Origin: a virus
Reading direction: 5' to 3' (one strand)
Length of the DNA: 37,518 bases
Virus record (IMG/VR): IMGVR_UViG_3300048839_000434
Coordinates: 1 to 37,518 of that record
Part shown: one piece after another, positions 12,588-19,869 of the stretch
Layout: the number at the start of each line of letters is the position of its first letter
Position numbering within the stretch: the stretch's first letter is position 1
Program-made: the position numbers and the translations under genes
Notes under the pieces: generated by a model
The model's database searches: none
What the model was told of the DNA's origin: nothing
The model's input: the letters and a program-made list of their open reading frames with translations, nothing else

Positions 12588-13978
12588 AAGTCACCTCTCA
12601 CGATTGGCTCTTCGGCCGTGGCAGGGGCTGCTGCAGCTCCACCGGGTTGATATTTAGCCACTGATTTAGGGAACTCTCTGCGTAATCCAGCTTCATCGAG
12701 CGCGTCAATTTCGGCGTGTTCCGATGCAGGGCGAATTGATTTGATAAACGCTTTAAGCGCGCCAATGTCAGCGATAGGCGCAGGCGCGGCTGTAGTACCG
12801 TCGGCGGCTTGCGGTGCCGTATCGTCAGCTTTAAGCCCGAATACGTTGTCAGCGTTCAGGCCGTAGCTTTTAACCATAAAATCAAGCCCTTCTCGAACGC
12901 GCTTTTCGTGGTCTGTTGACGCTTGCATATATTGTTTGGAAAGAGCAACAAAGTCTTTTCGTTGGTCTGGCGTTAATATTTGGCCATTCTGTACGCGCGA
13001 GGCGGTAGCAAGTAACTTGCCCATAAGCCCAGCCGTATCTTGCGCTTTGGCAAACTCTGACTCACGTACTACAGATCCGGGGTCTATCATTTTCATAAAT
13101 GTGGTGACAAGCGCTAAGTCGCCAGCGCCGCTTGCCGACTGTGCAGACGTTTCAATGACATCGGCAAGGCGCAGCGATTCGTCATAACCCTTTGTCCGCG
13201 TGGTGTATTCTTTGTTAAGCGCAAGCTCAGAATTGAACTTCTTTTCAGGGTCAAGGCCACCGGCGGCGTTCATCGTTTCCAGGTCAACAGCAAGCTTTTT
13301 CGTCTCCGCGTCAAGCTTGCGAGTCTCGGCTAAAAACTTATTAGTTTGCGCTTCGGTATAGCCAATGTCAGCAAGCCGTTTCTTTATCACATCCGGCTCT
13401 GCGGCGGCTGCCCTTTGCTCTTCGCCAAGCTTTCCAAGCGCTTCCATAGCTTCCTTGCCGCCTGTCATGCCGGTTATGCTCATGGCGAACATATCTTTTA
13501 CGGCCTTAACGCCTTCCGGGCCAGATTGCGCCAAATCTAGCATTGACTGGTATCGCTTTGCGCTTTCGGTATCGCCTGCGTTCTTGGCCGCCTCTATGCG
13601 CTTTTCAATCATTGACAGCGATATTTCCGGCGCGCCCGATTGGAATCCGGCATAGATTGAAACGGTGTCATTGAGCGCTTGCCTCTGTTGCGCCTGGTCA
13701 AGCATATCCCACGATTCCCTAAACGATTTAGCCTGTTCAGGTGGTGACATATCGGCAAGCCTGCGGTAGTTTTCGTATGTCGGGTTTTCTCGCGCGGCAT
13801 TGAACGCTTCTTGTATTTGTGCGTCCTTAGCCGCCTTCTCTTGTGCCGCTAACGCCGCCGCCTCTCGTTGGTCGCGTACCTGGCCCATCTGGCCTAGCAT
13901 CGAACCGAATTGAAGCGTTTGCATCATCGAGTCCATAGGGTTTATAGCCTGTACTCCGTAGTTTATAGGCGCTGGCAT
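12584..13978 (-). CDS. Internal virion / DNA ejection protein, gp20 position (464 aa)
   Basis: ATG overlaps the previous stop as TAATG. The N-terminal MQTLQFGSMLGQMGQVRDQREAAALAAQEKAAKDAQ is a short hydrophobic start followed by a long helix. The remainder is almost all helical, rich in Ala, Glu, Lys and Gln, with TPR-like spacing in the first 150 residues and a disordered Ala/Pro linker near 395-415. P22 gp20 is 471 aa and sits at the same point between gp7 and gp16, so a structural and injection role is inferred from order and composition rather than from a strong motif. Confidence 0.72.
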   Translation of the reverse strand: MPAPINYGVQAINPMDSMMQTLQFGSMLGQMGQVRDQREAAALAAQEKAAKDAQIQEAFNAARENPTYENYRRLADMSPPEQAKSFRESWDMLDQAQQRQALNDTVSIYAGFQSGAPEISLSMIEKRIEAAKNAGDTESAKRYQSMLDLAQSGPEGVKAVKDMFAMSITGMTGGKEAMEALGKLGEEQRAAAAEPDVIKKRLADIGYTEAQTNKFLAETRKLDAETKKLAVDLETMNAAGGLDPEKKFNSELALNKEYTTRTKGYDESLRLADVIETSAQSASGAGDLALVTTFMKMIDPGSVVRESEFAKAQDTAGLMGKLLATASRVQNGQILTPDQRKDFVALSKQYMQASTDHEKRVREGLDFMVKSYGLNADNVFGLKADDTAPQAADGTTAAPAPIADIGALKAFIKSIRPASEHAEIDALDEAGLRREFPKSVAKYQPGGAAAAPATAEEPIVRGDF

Positions 13979-14613
13979 TAGAATACCCCCATCTTGTTCA
14001 TACCGTACAATCCGGCCATTTGGCCTATCATGTTAAGCGGCTGTTGCGCCGCGTTGCCAGCGGCTATTTGCCCGCCTGCTATCGCCGCGCCTTGCTGGCC
14101 GAGTAAATCGGCTACATTCGCGCCGGTCTGCATGCCTGCCGCTCCCACGCCCGCCGCCGACGCCTGGCCCATTTGAGCAAGGCCGCCAAGCCGCCCATAC
14201 TGCTGATTGATAAGGCTTGAAAGCATCTGCGGGCGGAACTGGGCAAGCGCGCCTTGGATATTTCCGCCACGAAGTCCGCCGGTAGCAGCACCTTGCTGAA
14301 GTAGAGCGTTTTCGCCCTGCTGCGCCATAGCGGCCATCTCTGGGCTTTCGCTAATCGACCGCATAGCCGCCGCTTGCGCTTCGGGGCCGTCAAGACCGTT
14401 GAGCGCGCGCATTTGGCTCATAGCGTCCGTGCCAGTGTTGACATACGGCGCTAGGATTTCCTGCATCTTGTCAAACTGGCGGCGCTGTTCCTCGATGCCA
14501 GCATCCGCAGCCGCTGATTGCGTGTCCGCCGCCTTGCCAGCAGCGTCTGCCGCTATTAAAGATGATACAAGCGTTGTACCGCCGACTATGGCCGCTGCTA
14601 CTATCGCGCTCAT
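13978..14613 (-). CDS. Internal virion / DNA ejection protein, gp7-like (211 aa)
   Basis: The N-terminus SAIVAAAIVGGTTLVSSLIAADAAGKAADTQSAAADAG (two overlapping pieces) is a hydrophobic helix followed by an Ala-rich coil. Then come Q..FDKMQEILAPYV and a long Gln/Gly/Ala-rich C-terminal half with many MGQ and GAA repeats. This is the usual make-up of P22 gp7-type DNA transfer proteins (gp7 is 229 aa before processing). It is coupled by ATGA to the gene before and by TAATG to the gene after. Confidence 0.78.
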   Translation of the reverse strand: MSAIVAAAIVGGTTLVSSLIAADAAGKAADTQSAAADAGIEEQRRQFDKMQEILAPYVNTGTDAMSQMRALNGLDGPEAQAAAMRSISESPEMAAMAQQGENALLQQGAATGGLRGGNIQGALAQFRPQMLSSLINQQYGRLGGLAQMGQASAAGVGAAGMQTGANVADLLGQQGAAIAGGQIAAGNAAQQPLNMIGQMAGLYGMNKMGVF

Positions 14614-15068
14614 GCGTTATCCTCCAATTCTTTCTTGGCCAGTATTTCAAGCAGGTTATCCGGGGCCGGTACGGTTATATAATCCCATAAATCATCCGGC
14701 TCGCGCAACTCTTGCGGGTTAGCGTGAAACGTGGTCACGGTCGTATCTTCAAGCGCTAGCCCTAATCGCTTTGAACCTGCCTTGCTGGCCGCCATAAATC
14801 CGGCCCTTGCTTCTATCGGCTCTTCATCGGTCGTAATCAATATCCTGCCGGTTCGCACAAGGAAAAAACACTCATCCTTATGTACTGCCCCGGTTAGTAT
14901 AACCCCGGCCGGTATCGTAACGCTACGGGCATAAAGCCCATTAACGAATTGATGGTCTACAGGTATTTCTACCTGTGGTAGCGATAGCAAATATTGCTCT
15001 ATGCGATATATAGGTAAGTGCTTTGGCTCTATGCCTATCTCGCTTTTAGTAACGCTATTTGCTTCCAA
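14610..15068 (-). CDS. Cupin-like phage protein at the gp14 position, TTG start (152 aa)
   Basis: TTG at 15068 has GGAG eight bases upstream and there is no early in-frame ATG. Residues 40-125 have a small beta-barrel pattern: GLYARSVTIPAGVILTGAVHK, then FLVRTGRILITTDEE, AGFMAASKAGSKRLGLA and TVTTFHANP. This resembles cupin-type phage proteins, with two His at about 63 and 114 as possible metal ligands. Its place between the gp26 and gp7 positions equals P22 gene 14, a head-completion factor, but sequence similarity to gp14 cannot be claimed. Confidence 0.65.
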   Translation of the reverse strand: MEANSVTKSEIGIEPKHLPIYRIEQYLLSLPQVEIPVDHQFVNGLYARSVTIPAGVILTGAVHKDECFFLVRTGRILITTDEEPIEARAGFMAASKAGSKRLGLALEDTTVTTFHANPQELREPDDLWDYITVPAPDNLLEILAKKELEDNA

Positions 15069-15744
15069 TGTTTCGGCTCCCTAGTGTGTCAAGCTGTATA
15101 TGCATTTGTAGCATCGGTATCCAGGGGTTAGACGTAGGGGCCGCACCTGCTGCCGCTACGCGCTTGAGTCTTGCCACCGCATGCCCGCCTATCTTTATCG
15201 GCGGCGTGAAGCTTGTAATCGGTACAATCATCATCGTTTCGTTAGGCGTGTTAGCCGGTATCAATATATCGGGCGAAGTAAACACGGCCGGGAATACCCA
15301 TTGCCCCATGACATCGGCATAGCCGTATTCTAGTTCAAAACGTACGTATCTATCGGTCGCGTCAAGGCCGTTCGTAGTCAAATGAATATGCCAAAATACC
15401 GTTGAGCCTTCTTTCCATCCATGCACGAACTCTTGGCACTCGCATATGTTGGTATCATTGACGCCCCATTGTGGCATAGTGATATTGCCATTGATAGCCA
15501 CAAGCGTAGGGATGCCTGGGCCAGTAGTGCGTATAATTATCGGAAAATCTACGTCAGTCCACGGGTAAGCATTGGACTCCCATTGCTCAGTAGTTTCGTT
15601 GTACGTGAGCAAGCCTAAATCGTTAGTACCCTGAAGTAGCGTGGCGTTGATTAGCGCTGTCAGCTTTTCAAACTCCTTGATGCTCTTAAAATCTTTCCAC
15701 GCGGCCTCTAACTGCGGGCGGCTGAACGATAGTTTTTCAATCAT
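15055..15744 (-). CDS. Beta-rich virion protein at the gp26 position (229 aa)
   Basis: It is coupled to the gp10-like gene by overlap. After a short N-terminal helix, the body is strand-rich. Notable blocks are WTDVDFPIIIRTTGPG, QEFVHGWKEGSTVFWHIHLTTNG, RYVRFELEYGYADV, and a C-terminal QMHIQLDTLGSRNIGSK. The WKEG...HIH and H...DTLGSR blocks recur in a family of phage particle proteins of unknown role. P22 has the coiled-coil tail needle gp26 (233 aa) at this place. This protein has no needle-like heptads, so the position is shared but not the fold. Confidence 0.7.
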   Translation of the reverse strand: MIEKLSFSRPQLEAAWKDFKSIKEFEKLTALINATLLQGTNDLGLLTYNETTEQWESNAYPWTDVDFPIIIRTTGPGIPTLVAINGNITMPQWGVNDTNICECQEFVHGWKEGSTVFWHIHLTTNGLDATDRYVRFELEYGYADVMGQWVFPAVFTSPDILIPANTPNETMMIVPITSFTPPIKIGGHAVARLKRVAAAGAAPTSNPWIPMLQMHIQLDTLGSRNIGSK

Positions 15745-17141
15745 ACCATTAGTGGCTCCAAACCCACTTCTAAACGCGCTACGGATATAAGCGCGCGGCT
15801 ATCGCCCTGGAATCGCTGGACGCGCCAGCTGGTCAAATGCCCTTGCTGGAACCATGCAAGCCGCCTAGTTCGATCGCCCTGCGCCCCTGCGCGTATTGCG
15901 CGCTCTAGGCTCCATGTTACGCCGTCAACGGAATAGCTAGTCGATATGTACGGGTCTTCGCCGTGTTCAACGCGTCCAGTCAAACATACAAGCTCAAGCA
16001 TGGTAAACAACGCTCCGCGCCCTTCGTTGTACGCTATCGCCGTACCAAACTCCCAGCGTACTACTTCGCCAAAGTGCCGCGCGGTGTTAGCGTCAAGGTA
16101 TCCATAGTCGCCGGTTTGGCTATCGCATACAAGCCACTTTTCATAACAATAAACTAAATCAACGGCTCGGTACGCTTCAAATCCTACTTGCGCGCTCGTT
16201 AAAAAATACCATACCGGCTCGCCAACGGCCTTTGACGCTTGAAGGTCGTAAACCATAGTACGGTCGGGCAGTCGTACCCATAGATGCTCATGGCCCGCGT
16301 GAAGCCTGGACTCTAGCACCACGCTTGCAAGTTCGGCGGCGGTGTACTGTAGTAGTATCGTATCAATTTCGCGCGTGCTTAGTTTCTGCGTGCTGCCGAG
16401 TACGCCAAAATAGATACCTGGCGCTTCATTGCGTCCGCTACCGATAAAAGCGATGTACTCGGCAAAGATAGCGGCGGCATAGGTTCCTACCGCGCCTTTC
16501 TGTAACTGCGCGCCGTTTATCCGATTAAACGGAAAGAGCGAGCCGCCGACATTCTGGAAAAACTCGATTGTATAGCGGTTTACCGCGCATATCTCATTGC
16601 GGAGTTTTAGCACATTGACTATCGGGTCGGGGTCAACTTCGGAAGAACCATACTTGAGCGGGTTGACCTGAGTAGGGTCGGCAAGCTCTGTCACCACAAG
16701 GAACTCGCCGTCAGTGGTCATGAAATAACCGTCCACCCATACAACCGATAGCGCCGTGCCTAAATCGGGGTCTATCACCTGCGTAAGTAGCGCGCCATCC
16801 CAGTAGTACATGCGCCCGCCGGACGTAACCGCGAGCCGGTCAAAGGAGTACGCAAACGAACATTGCCCGCCTGCGCCAACGTCGCCTAGGATAGTCTCTA
16901 CCCCGGCCGCGTCAACGCTTACAAGCTTAGTGCCCATTACGCGGTAGCATACGTCATTCCAATTGATGCCGCCTCGCGAAGCCCCCGAGCTGTTACCTAG
17001 CTGAATGGCACCCTCGGCAGGCCGCAGGTATCCGCTTGATATCCCTGTGTTTTTAGGTACTGGAACCATATTGACAGGGTATGAGGTGCGGAAGTCTGCG
17101 GCGCTATCCGAAAAGACGCCATTGAGTATCGGTATTTGCAT
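15741..17141 (-). CDS. P22 gp10-like packaged-DNA stabilisation / tail accessory protein (466 aa)
   Basis: The N-terminus MQIPILNGVFSDSAADFRTSYPVNMVPVP, ending in a GYLRPAEGA-type segment (two pieces), and repeated strand blocks (VDGYFMTTDGEFLVVTELADP, RNEICAVNRYTIEFFQNVG, IAFIGSGRNEAPGIYFG) match the beta-propeller-like gp10 family. Length is close to P22 gp10 (472 aa). Six copies are expected to bind below gp4 and plug the portal after packaging. ATG directly follows the previous stop. Confidence 0.85.
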   Translation of the reverse strand: MQIPILNGVFSDSAADFRTSYPVNMVPVPKNTGISSGYLRPAEGAIQLGNSSGASRGGINWNDVCYRVMGTKLVSVDAAGVETILGDVGAGGQCSFAYSFDRLAVTSGGRMYYWDGALLTQVIDPDLGTALSVVWVDGYFMTTDGEFLVVTELADPTQVNPLKYGSSEVDPDPIVNVLKLRNEICAVNRYTIEFFQNVGGSLFPFNRINGAQLQKGAVGTYAAAIFAEYIAFIGSGRNEAPGIYFGVLGSTQKLSTREIDTILLQYTAAELASVVLESRLHAGHEHLWVRLPDRTMVYDLQASKAVGEPVWYFLTSAQVGFEAYRAVDLVYCYEKWLVCDSQTGDYGYLDANTARHFGEVVRWEFGTAIAYNEGRGALFTMLELVCLTGRVEHGEDPYISTSYSVDGVTWSLERAIRAGAQGDRTRRLAWFQQGHLTSWRVQRFQGDSRALISVARLEVGLEPLMV

Positions 17142-17699
17142 TTACGGCATTACCTGGAAAAGTACGTCAAAGCCGATATTGCCAACGGACGCCACCGCTC
17201 CTTGTACTACGCGGATGCCGGTGCCGGGGCGAATGGTTAGGACGGTATTAAGCCCGGGCTGTGCGGCCTCGACCATGTTACTACGGAAATACGTGGCTAT
17301 ATTTGTTTCTTCGGTGAATATCGAATTGAAGCCAAGTACCGCGCCAGCCGTAGCGCCGCCGCCGGGAGTAAACCTAGCAGAAATACCGGCACGCAAGGGC
17401 GGGCCTTCGGGGTCAAGCCGGGTAAAGGTCGCGGCATTGAGCGCGGTGCCTTCAAGCGTTGCCCCCGTTCCGCCGGTTCCTATCGCCGTGGTACGGGTCA
17501 AGAATAAGTCAACGGCAAGCGTCCCAACTACGGCCACGGCACCAGACGCAATCGGAACTATGCTGGCAACTTCGATAGTCTTGTCCGAGCCGTTCCAAAG
17601 GTCAAAGTAAACCTTATTCGCTCCGGCGGCAGTGGTAGGCACGAATAGCTTGTACGGGACGCCGTCCGGGTCTAGCTTGTCTGTCTTAAAAGTAAACAT
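17142..17699 (-). CDS. Hypothetical virion protein (185 aa)
   Basis: GGAGG precedes the ATG. The protein is beta-rich and low in charge (VYFDLWNGSDKTIEVASIVPIASGAV, read as two strands; FLTRTTAIGTGGTGATLEGTALNAA; AGISARFTPGGGATAG). The strand-loop pattern with Gly/Thr-rich turns resembles small decoration or collar proteins. No family is recognised. The location between the gp4-like and gp10-like genes points to a tail-neck component. Confidence 0.65.
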   Translation of the reverse strand: MFTFKTDKLDPDGVPYKLFVPTTAAGANKVYFDLWNGSDKTIEVASIVPIASGAVAVVGTLAVDLFLTRTTAIGTGGTGATLEGTALNAATFTRLDPEGPPLRAGISARFTPGGGATAGAVLGFNSIFTEETNIATYFRSNMVEAAQPGLNTVLTIRPGTGIRVVQGAVASVGNIGFDVLFQVMP

Positions 17700-17712
17700 G
17701 GGCGCGGCCTCC

Positions 17713-18171
17713 TTAGCCTATCCGATACCACACGTTGAGCGTGGCGTCATATTTCAATGTGAAGTAATCATCGGCGGCAATAATCAAGGGAACGCCGGTT
17801 CCAACCGTTGCGCCATTGCCGTTGACGGTTAACCCGCCTATGGCCTGCGTAAAGTTTACAACTAGCATTTGTTTATCTCTCAGGCTTCCAACTGGAGGAA
17901 GCGTGATAGTAAGCAACGCAAGGCCGATAGCTGGAGTAATTATTAGGTGCGTATCCTCGTCATCGTCATTGACAAGAATAGTGCCTCCGTCTACCGGGGC
18001 GCTATATTGCGTATTAGGTTCTTGCATACCTGCGGCAGTGTTGGCTTGTATCCACGTGAGCAAGTCCGATAGTGAGAAGCGGCGAGAGTCGCCTTTAGCC
18101 GGGTCATAAACCGGCAAGCTCTGGCTCGCTCCCGGTGTCGTCGCGGTAAGCTGGTTGATCTGTATACCCAT
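17713..18171 (-). CDS. Hypothetical virion protein (152 aa)
   Basis: AGGAGG precedes the ATG. The N-terminal MGIQINQLTATTPGASQSLPV is a short start seen in various phage particle proteins, followed by a helical piece (SLSDLLTWIQANT). The C-terminal beta-rich domain (TLPPVGSLRDKQMLVVNFTQ, GGLTVNGNGATVG, DYFTLKYDATLNVWYRIG) looks like a short fibre end or decoration unit. The final 'W Y . I G' strand is common in phage fibre tips. Confidence 0.62.
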   Translation of the reverse strand: MGIQINQLTATTPGASQSLPVYDPAKGDSRRFSLSDLLTWIQANTAAGMQEPNTQYSAPVDGGTILVNDDDEDTHLIITPAIGLALLTITLPPVGSLRDKQMLVVNFTQAIGGLTVNGNGATVGTGVPLIIAADDYFTLKYDATLNVWYRIG

Positions 18172-18182
18172 GCGCGGGCCTC

Positions 18183-18653
18183 CTAATTAAAATCTAGCGT
18201 AGCGTCAGGCCCTGCTATTAGGTCGGGGTCAGGCGCGGGAAGGAACGGGTCATCTATAAACTTATTCCCCGCACCGGCAGGCATGGCGGGCAGCTTCATC
18301 TCGGAAGGCATAGACGCGCGGGCGAGTATCGTATTCAATGCATGGCGCGCGGTTGTCGCCGTCGCTACGTTGACCTGCTTGCCATACGACGGGGCAATGC
18401 GGATAGCCAAGTTAGTAATCACGGCTTCCCATGCGGCGTCCGGCAAGTTGCTATCCACGTCGATATCGGAAGCGGCGGGATTATCCGGCACCGGGTAGCC
18501 CATGCGTAATCCGCGTGTATTCCACTCGGCCATCATGGAATCAAGACGGCGCAAAGCGTTTTCGCGCTGTTCGGGAAGTAGGTCGAAAGCATACGACGCC
18601 AGGCCAATCTCGTTCATAGCGGCATCGATTAGCTGGCGTTTCGTATAGCTCAT
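18183..18653 (-). CDS. P22 gp4-like tail accessory / head-completion protein (156 aa)
   Basis: The N-terminus SYTKRQLIDAAMNEIGLASYAFDLLPEQ, then LRRLDSMMAEWNTRGLRMGYPVP and DAAWEAVITNLAIRIAPSYGK (three separate blocks) is the helical pattern of the gp4 / P22 head-completion family. Length is near P22 gp4 (166 aa). Twelve copies should bind the portal and start tail assembly. The lysozyme-like active residues of P22 gp4 could not be judged by eye. Start overlaps the tiny 18-codon gene upstream as ATGA. Confidence 0.85.
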   Translation of the reverse strand: MSYTKRQLIDAAMNEIGLASYAFDLLPEQRENALRRLDSMMAEWNTRGLRMGYPVPDNPAASDIDVDSNLPDAAWEAVITNLAIRIAPSYGKQVNVATATTARHALNTILARASMPSEMKLPAMPAGAGNKFIDDPFLPAPDPDLIAGPDATLDFN

Positions 18654-18706
18654 TTCTTGCCCTTATTCTTAGGCTTTTTGCCTTTTCCAGATTTTCCACA
18701 CGGCAT
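18650..18706 (-). CDS. 18-residue Lys/Gly-rich mini-protein
   Basis: ATG at 18706 is preceded by AAGGAG at ideal distance and the frame stops at 18650, overlapping the gp4-like ATG as ATGA. The product is MPCGKSGKGKKPKNKGKK: one Cys, nine Lys, no acidic residue. The strong ribosome site plus the coupling suggest it is really translated, either as a peptide or to load ribosomes for the gp4-like gene. Confidence 0.5.
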   Translation of the reverse strand: MPCGKSGKGKKPKNKGKK

Positions 18707-18709
18707 GCT

Positions 18710-18934
18710 TTACTCCTTGGGCGGTCTGCCGCGCTTGGCGGCGGGTTTTTCTGCGGCTTCTATGGAGTCTTTTACTATCTTTACAGCTTCAAGGGCCTCA
18801 GTCACGCTATCAGAATAACCGGCCTCAAGTGCGGCTTTATGCTCTTTAGCATCCTGCACGACTTCATGGTTGTACGTGCCGCCTTGGCATTTATTGTCGC
18901 CCGGACAAATAAAAACAAAACGCGGGTATTCCAT
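18710..18934 (-). CDS. Small hypothetical protein with basic RGRPPK tail (74 aa)
   Basis: ATG 18934 is the best-spaced start behind AAGGAA; ATG 18940 is possible. FVFICPGDNKCQGGTYNHEVV with two cysteines, followed by AKEHKAALEAGYSDSVTEALEA and the end KRGRPPKE, is a layout met in small phage proteins located near the head genes. RGRPPK resembles an AT-hook core, but a single copy is weak evidence for DNA binding. Confidence 0.6.
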   Translation of the reverse strand: MEYPRFVFICPGDNKCQGGTYNHEVVQDAKEHKAALEAGYSDSVTEALEAVKIVKDSIEAAEKPAAKRGRPPKE

Positions 18935-18944
18935 TTGCATTTCC

Positions 18945-19163
18945 TTATGACCGGGCAATTGCCGCATTAGCCCAAAAAACACATTCTTCAAGCTTTGTCA
19001 TTGACAATGACTTTTCGCGGCTACTAGGGGCTACGTTTTCTATTAAGTATGCCAGCTCTTTAGCTTTTGCGCGTATAGCTTCATACTGTGCTGGTTGCCC
19101 ATCTTTAGGTGCGTGATAAGAAAACCTGTTTTCAATATCAACGTTTACAACATTGTCGCCCAT
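18945..19163 (-). CDS. acb2: Acb2/Tad1-hairpin-like anti-CBASS sponge (72 aa)
   Basis: GAGGAG precedes the ATG. The short all-helical protein reads DIENRFSYHAPKDGQPAQYEAIRAKAKEL in two parts, then YLIENVAPSSREKSLSMTKLEE and a final FWANAAIARS. This is the familiar pattern of the Acb2 family (ENRF.YH.PK..QP..Y..IR..AKE.A..I....P.sREks.a.t.lEe.v.WaNAaIAR). Acb2 proteins form hexamers that bind cyclic di- and trinucleotide messengers made by CBASS cyclases and so stop effector activation. Y16 and the Lys residues of the first helix are in the region known to bind ligand. The gene lies between the decoration protein and the gp4-like gene. The match comes from memory of the family, not from a search. 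Confidence 0.8.
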   Translation of the reverse strand: MGDNVVNVDIENRFSYHAPKDGQPAQYEAIRAKAKELAYLIENVAPSSREKSLSMTKLEECVFWANAAIARS

Positions 19164-19178
19164 AATATCTCCTCAATA

Positions 19179-19198
19179 GGGCGGGAGTTACCCCGCCC
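19179..19198. other. 7-bp GC hairpin downstream of the decoration gene
   Basis: Read leftward: GGGCGGG-GTAACT-CCCGCCC, then TATT and the GAGGAG of the Acb2-like gene. There is no proper U-tract, so full termination is unlikely; partial termination or 3'-end protection is possible. It resembles the hairpin at 19843-19864. Confidence 0.6.
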
Positions 19199-19213
19199 CG
19201 TGATAATTAGCTA

Positions 19214-19819
19214 CTAGCCTATGCGATAAGTCACGAACGTATCGGCGGCGGTCTTGCGAGTGCGGAATACGCCGGAAGACGTAAGCGCAACCGCGCCAGC
19301 GCCCACTACGGTATGACCGGAAGCGGCGGCGGTAACGGTAAACGCATTAGCCGCGCCCGTGTTTATCGCGCTCCAATCGAAGCTTTCGCCTATTTCCATC
19401 TCTAAAGCGGCGTCCATTACGGCACCGGTATCGAGCGTGGCGGTTACGGCGGCGGCAGTGGTCGAAGTTACGATGCCAGCCGCAATCATCGCGGCGGTAA
19501 GCGTTCCGGTCGCGTTCAGTACGCCAGGGGCAGCCTGGCCGCGAAGGCCACGGCGCTCAAGTATGACGGCGGCGGTTCCGTTGGCATAGAATACGTCAGC
19601 GGCCCCGGCCTCGATGCGGACATCGGCGGCGGCGGCGAACGCGCCGGATACGTACTCGGTATCGGCGGCTACGTTCTGTAGCAGGCTCCACGACTCGGGA
19701 AAATTGGGATACCCGGCGCGTACGAATACCGATACCGGCTCCTTGGAGTATACCGCCAGCACATCGCTCGCGGGTACGTTGAACTCGATAAGGCCATTGG
19801 CAGGAAGTCTATTCGACAT
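19214..19819 (-). CDS. Head decoration-like protein (201 aa)
   Basis: AAGGAGAAC precedes the ATG. The N-terminal half (LPANGLIEFNVPASDVLAVYSK, read as two parts; EPVSVFVRAGYPNF) and the C-terminal half (GAANAFTVTAAASGHTVVGAGAVALTSSGVFRTRK, two parts; TFVTYRIG) are beta-rich with Ala/Thr/Gly turns. The middle contains RRGLRGQAAPGVLNATG. The C-terminal pattern with FTVTAAASGHTVVG and FRTRKT resembles domains found on phage decoration and fibre proteins. Lying directly downstream of the coat gene and flanked by two similar hairpins, it is likely an abundant capsid protein. Confidence 0.65.
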   Translation of the reverse strand: MSNRLPANGLIEFNVPASDVLAVYSKEPVSVFVRAGYPNFPESWSLLQNVAADTEYVSGAFAAAADVRIEAGAADVFYANGTAAVILERRGLRGQAAPGVLNATGTLTAAMIAAGIVTSTTAAAVTATLDTGAVMDAALEMEIGESFDWSAINTGAANAFTVTAAASGHTVVGAGAVALTSSGVFRTRKTAADTFVTYRIG

Positions 19820-19842
19820 GGCAAGTTCTCCTTATGGGAATA

Positions 19843-19864
19843 GGGGCAGGTTTTACCCTGCCCC
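19843..19864. other. 8-bp hairpin downstream of the coat gene
   Basis: Read leftward: GGGGCAGG-GTAAAA-CCTGCCCC, then TATTCCCATAAGGAG. It is a perfect stem immediately after the coat stop. Like its partner at 19179-19198 it lacks a U-tract. It could set coat:decoration ratios or protect the coat message. Confidence 0.65.
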
Positions 19865-19869
19865 GTAGG

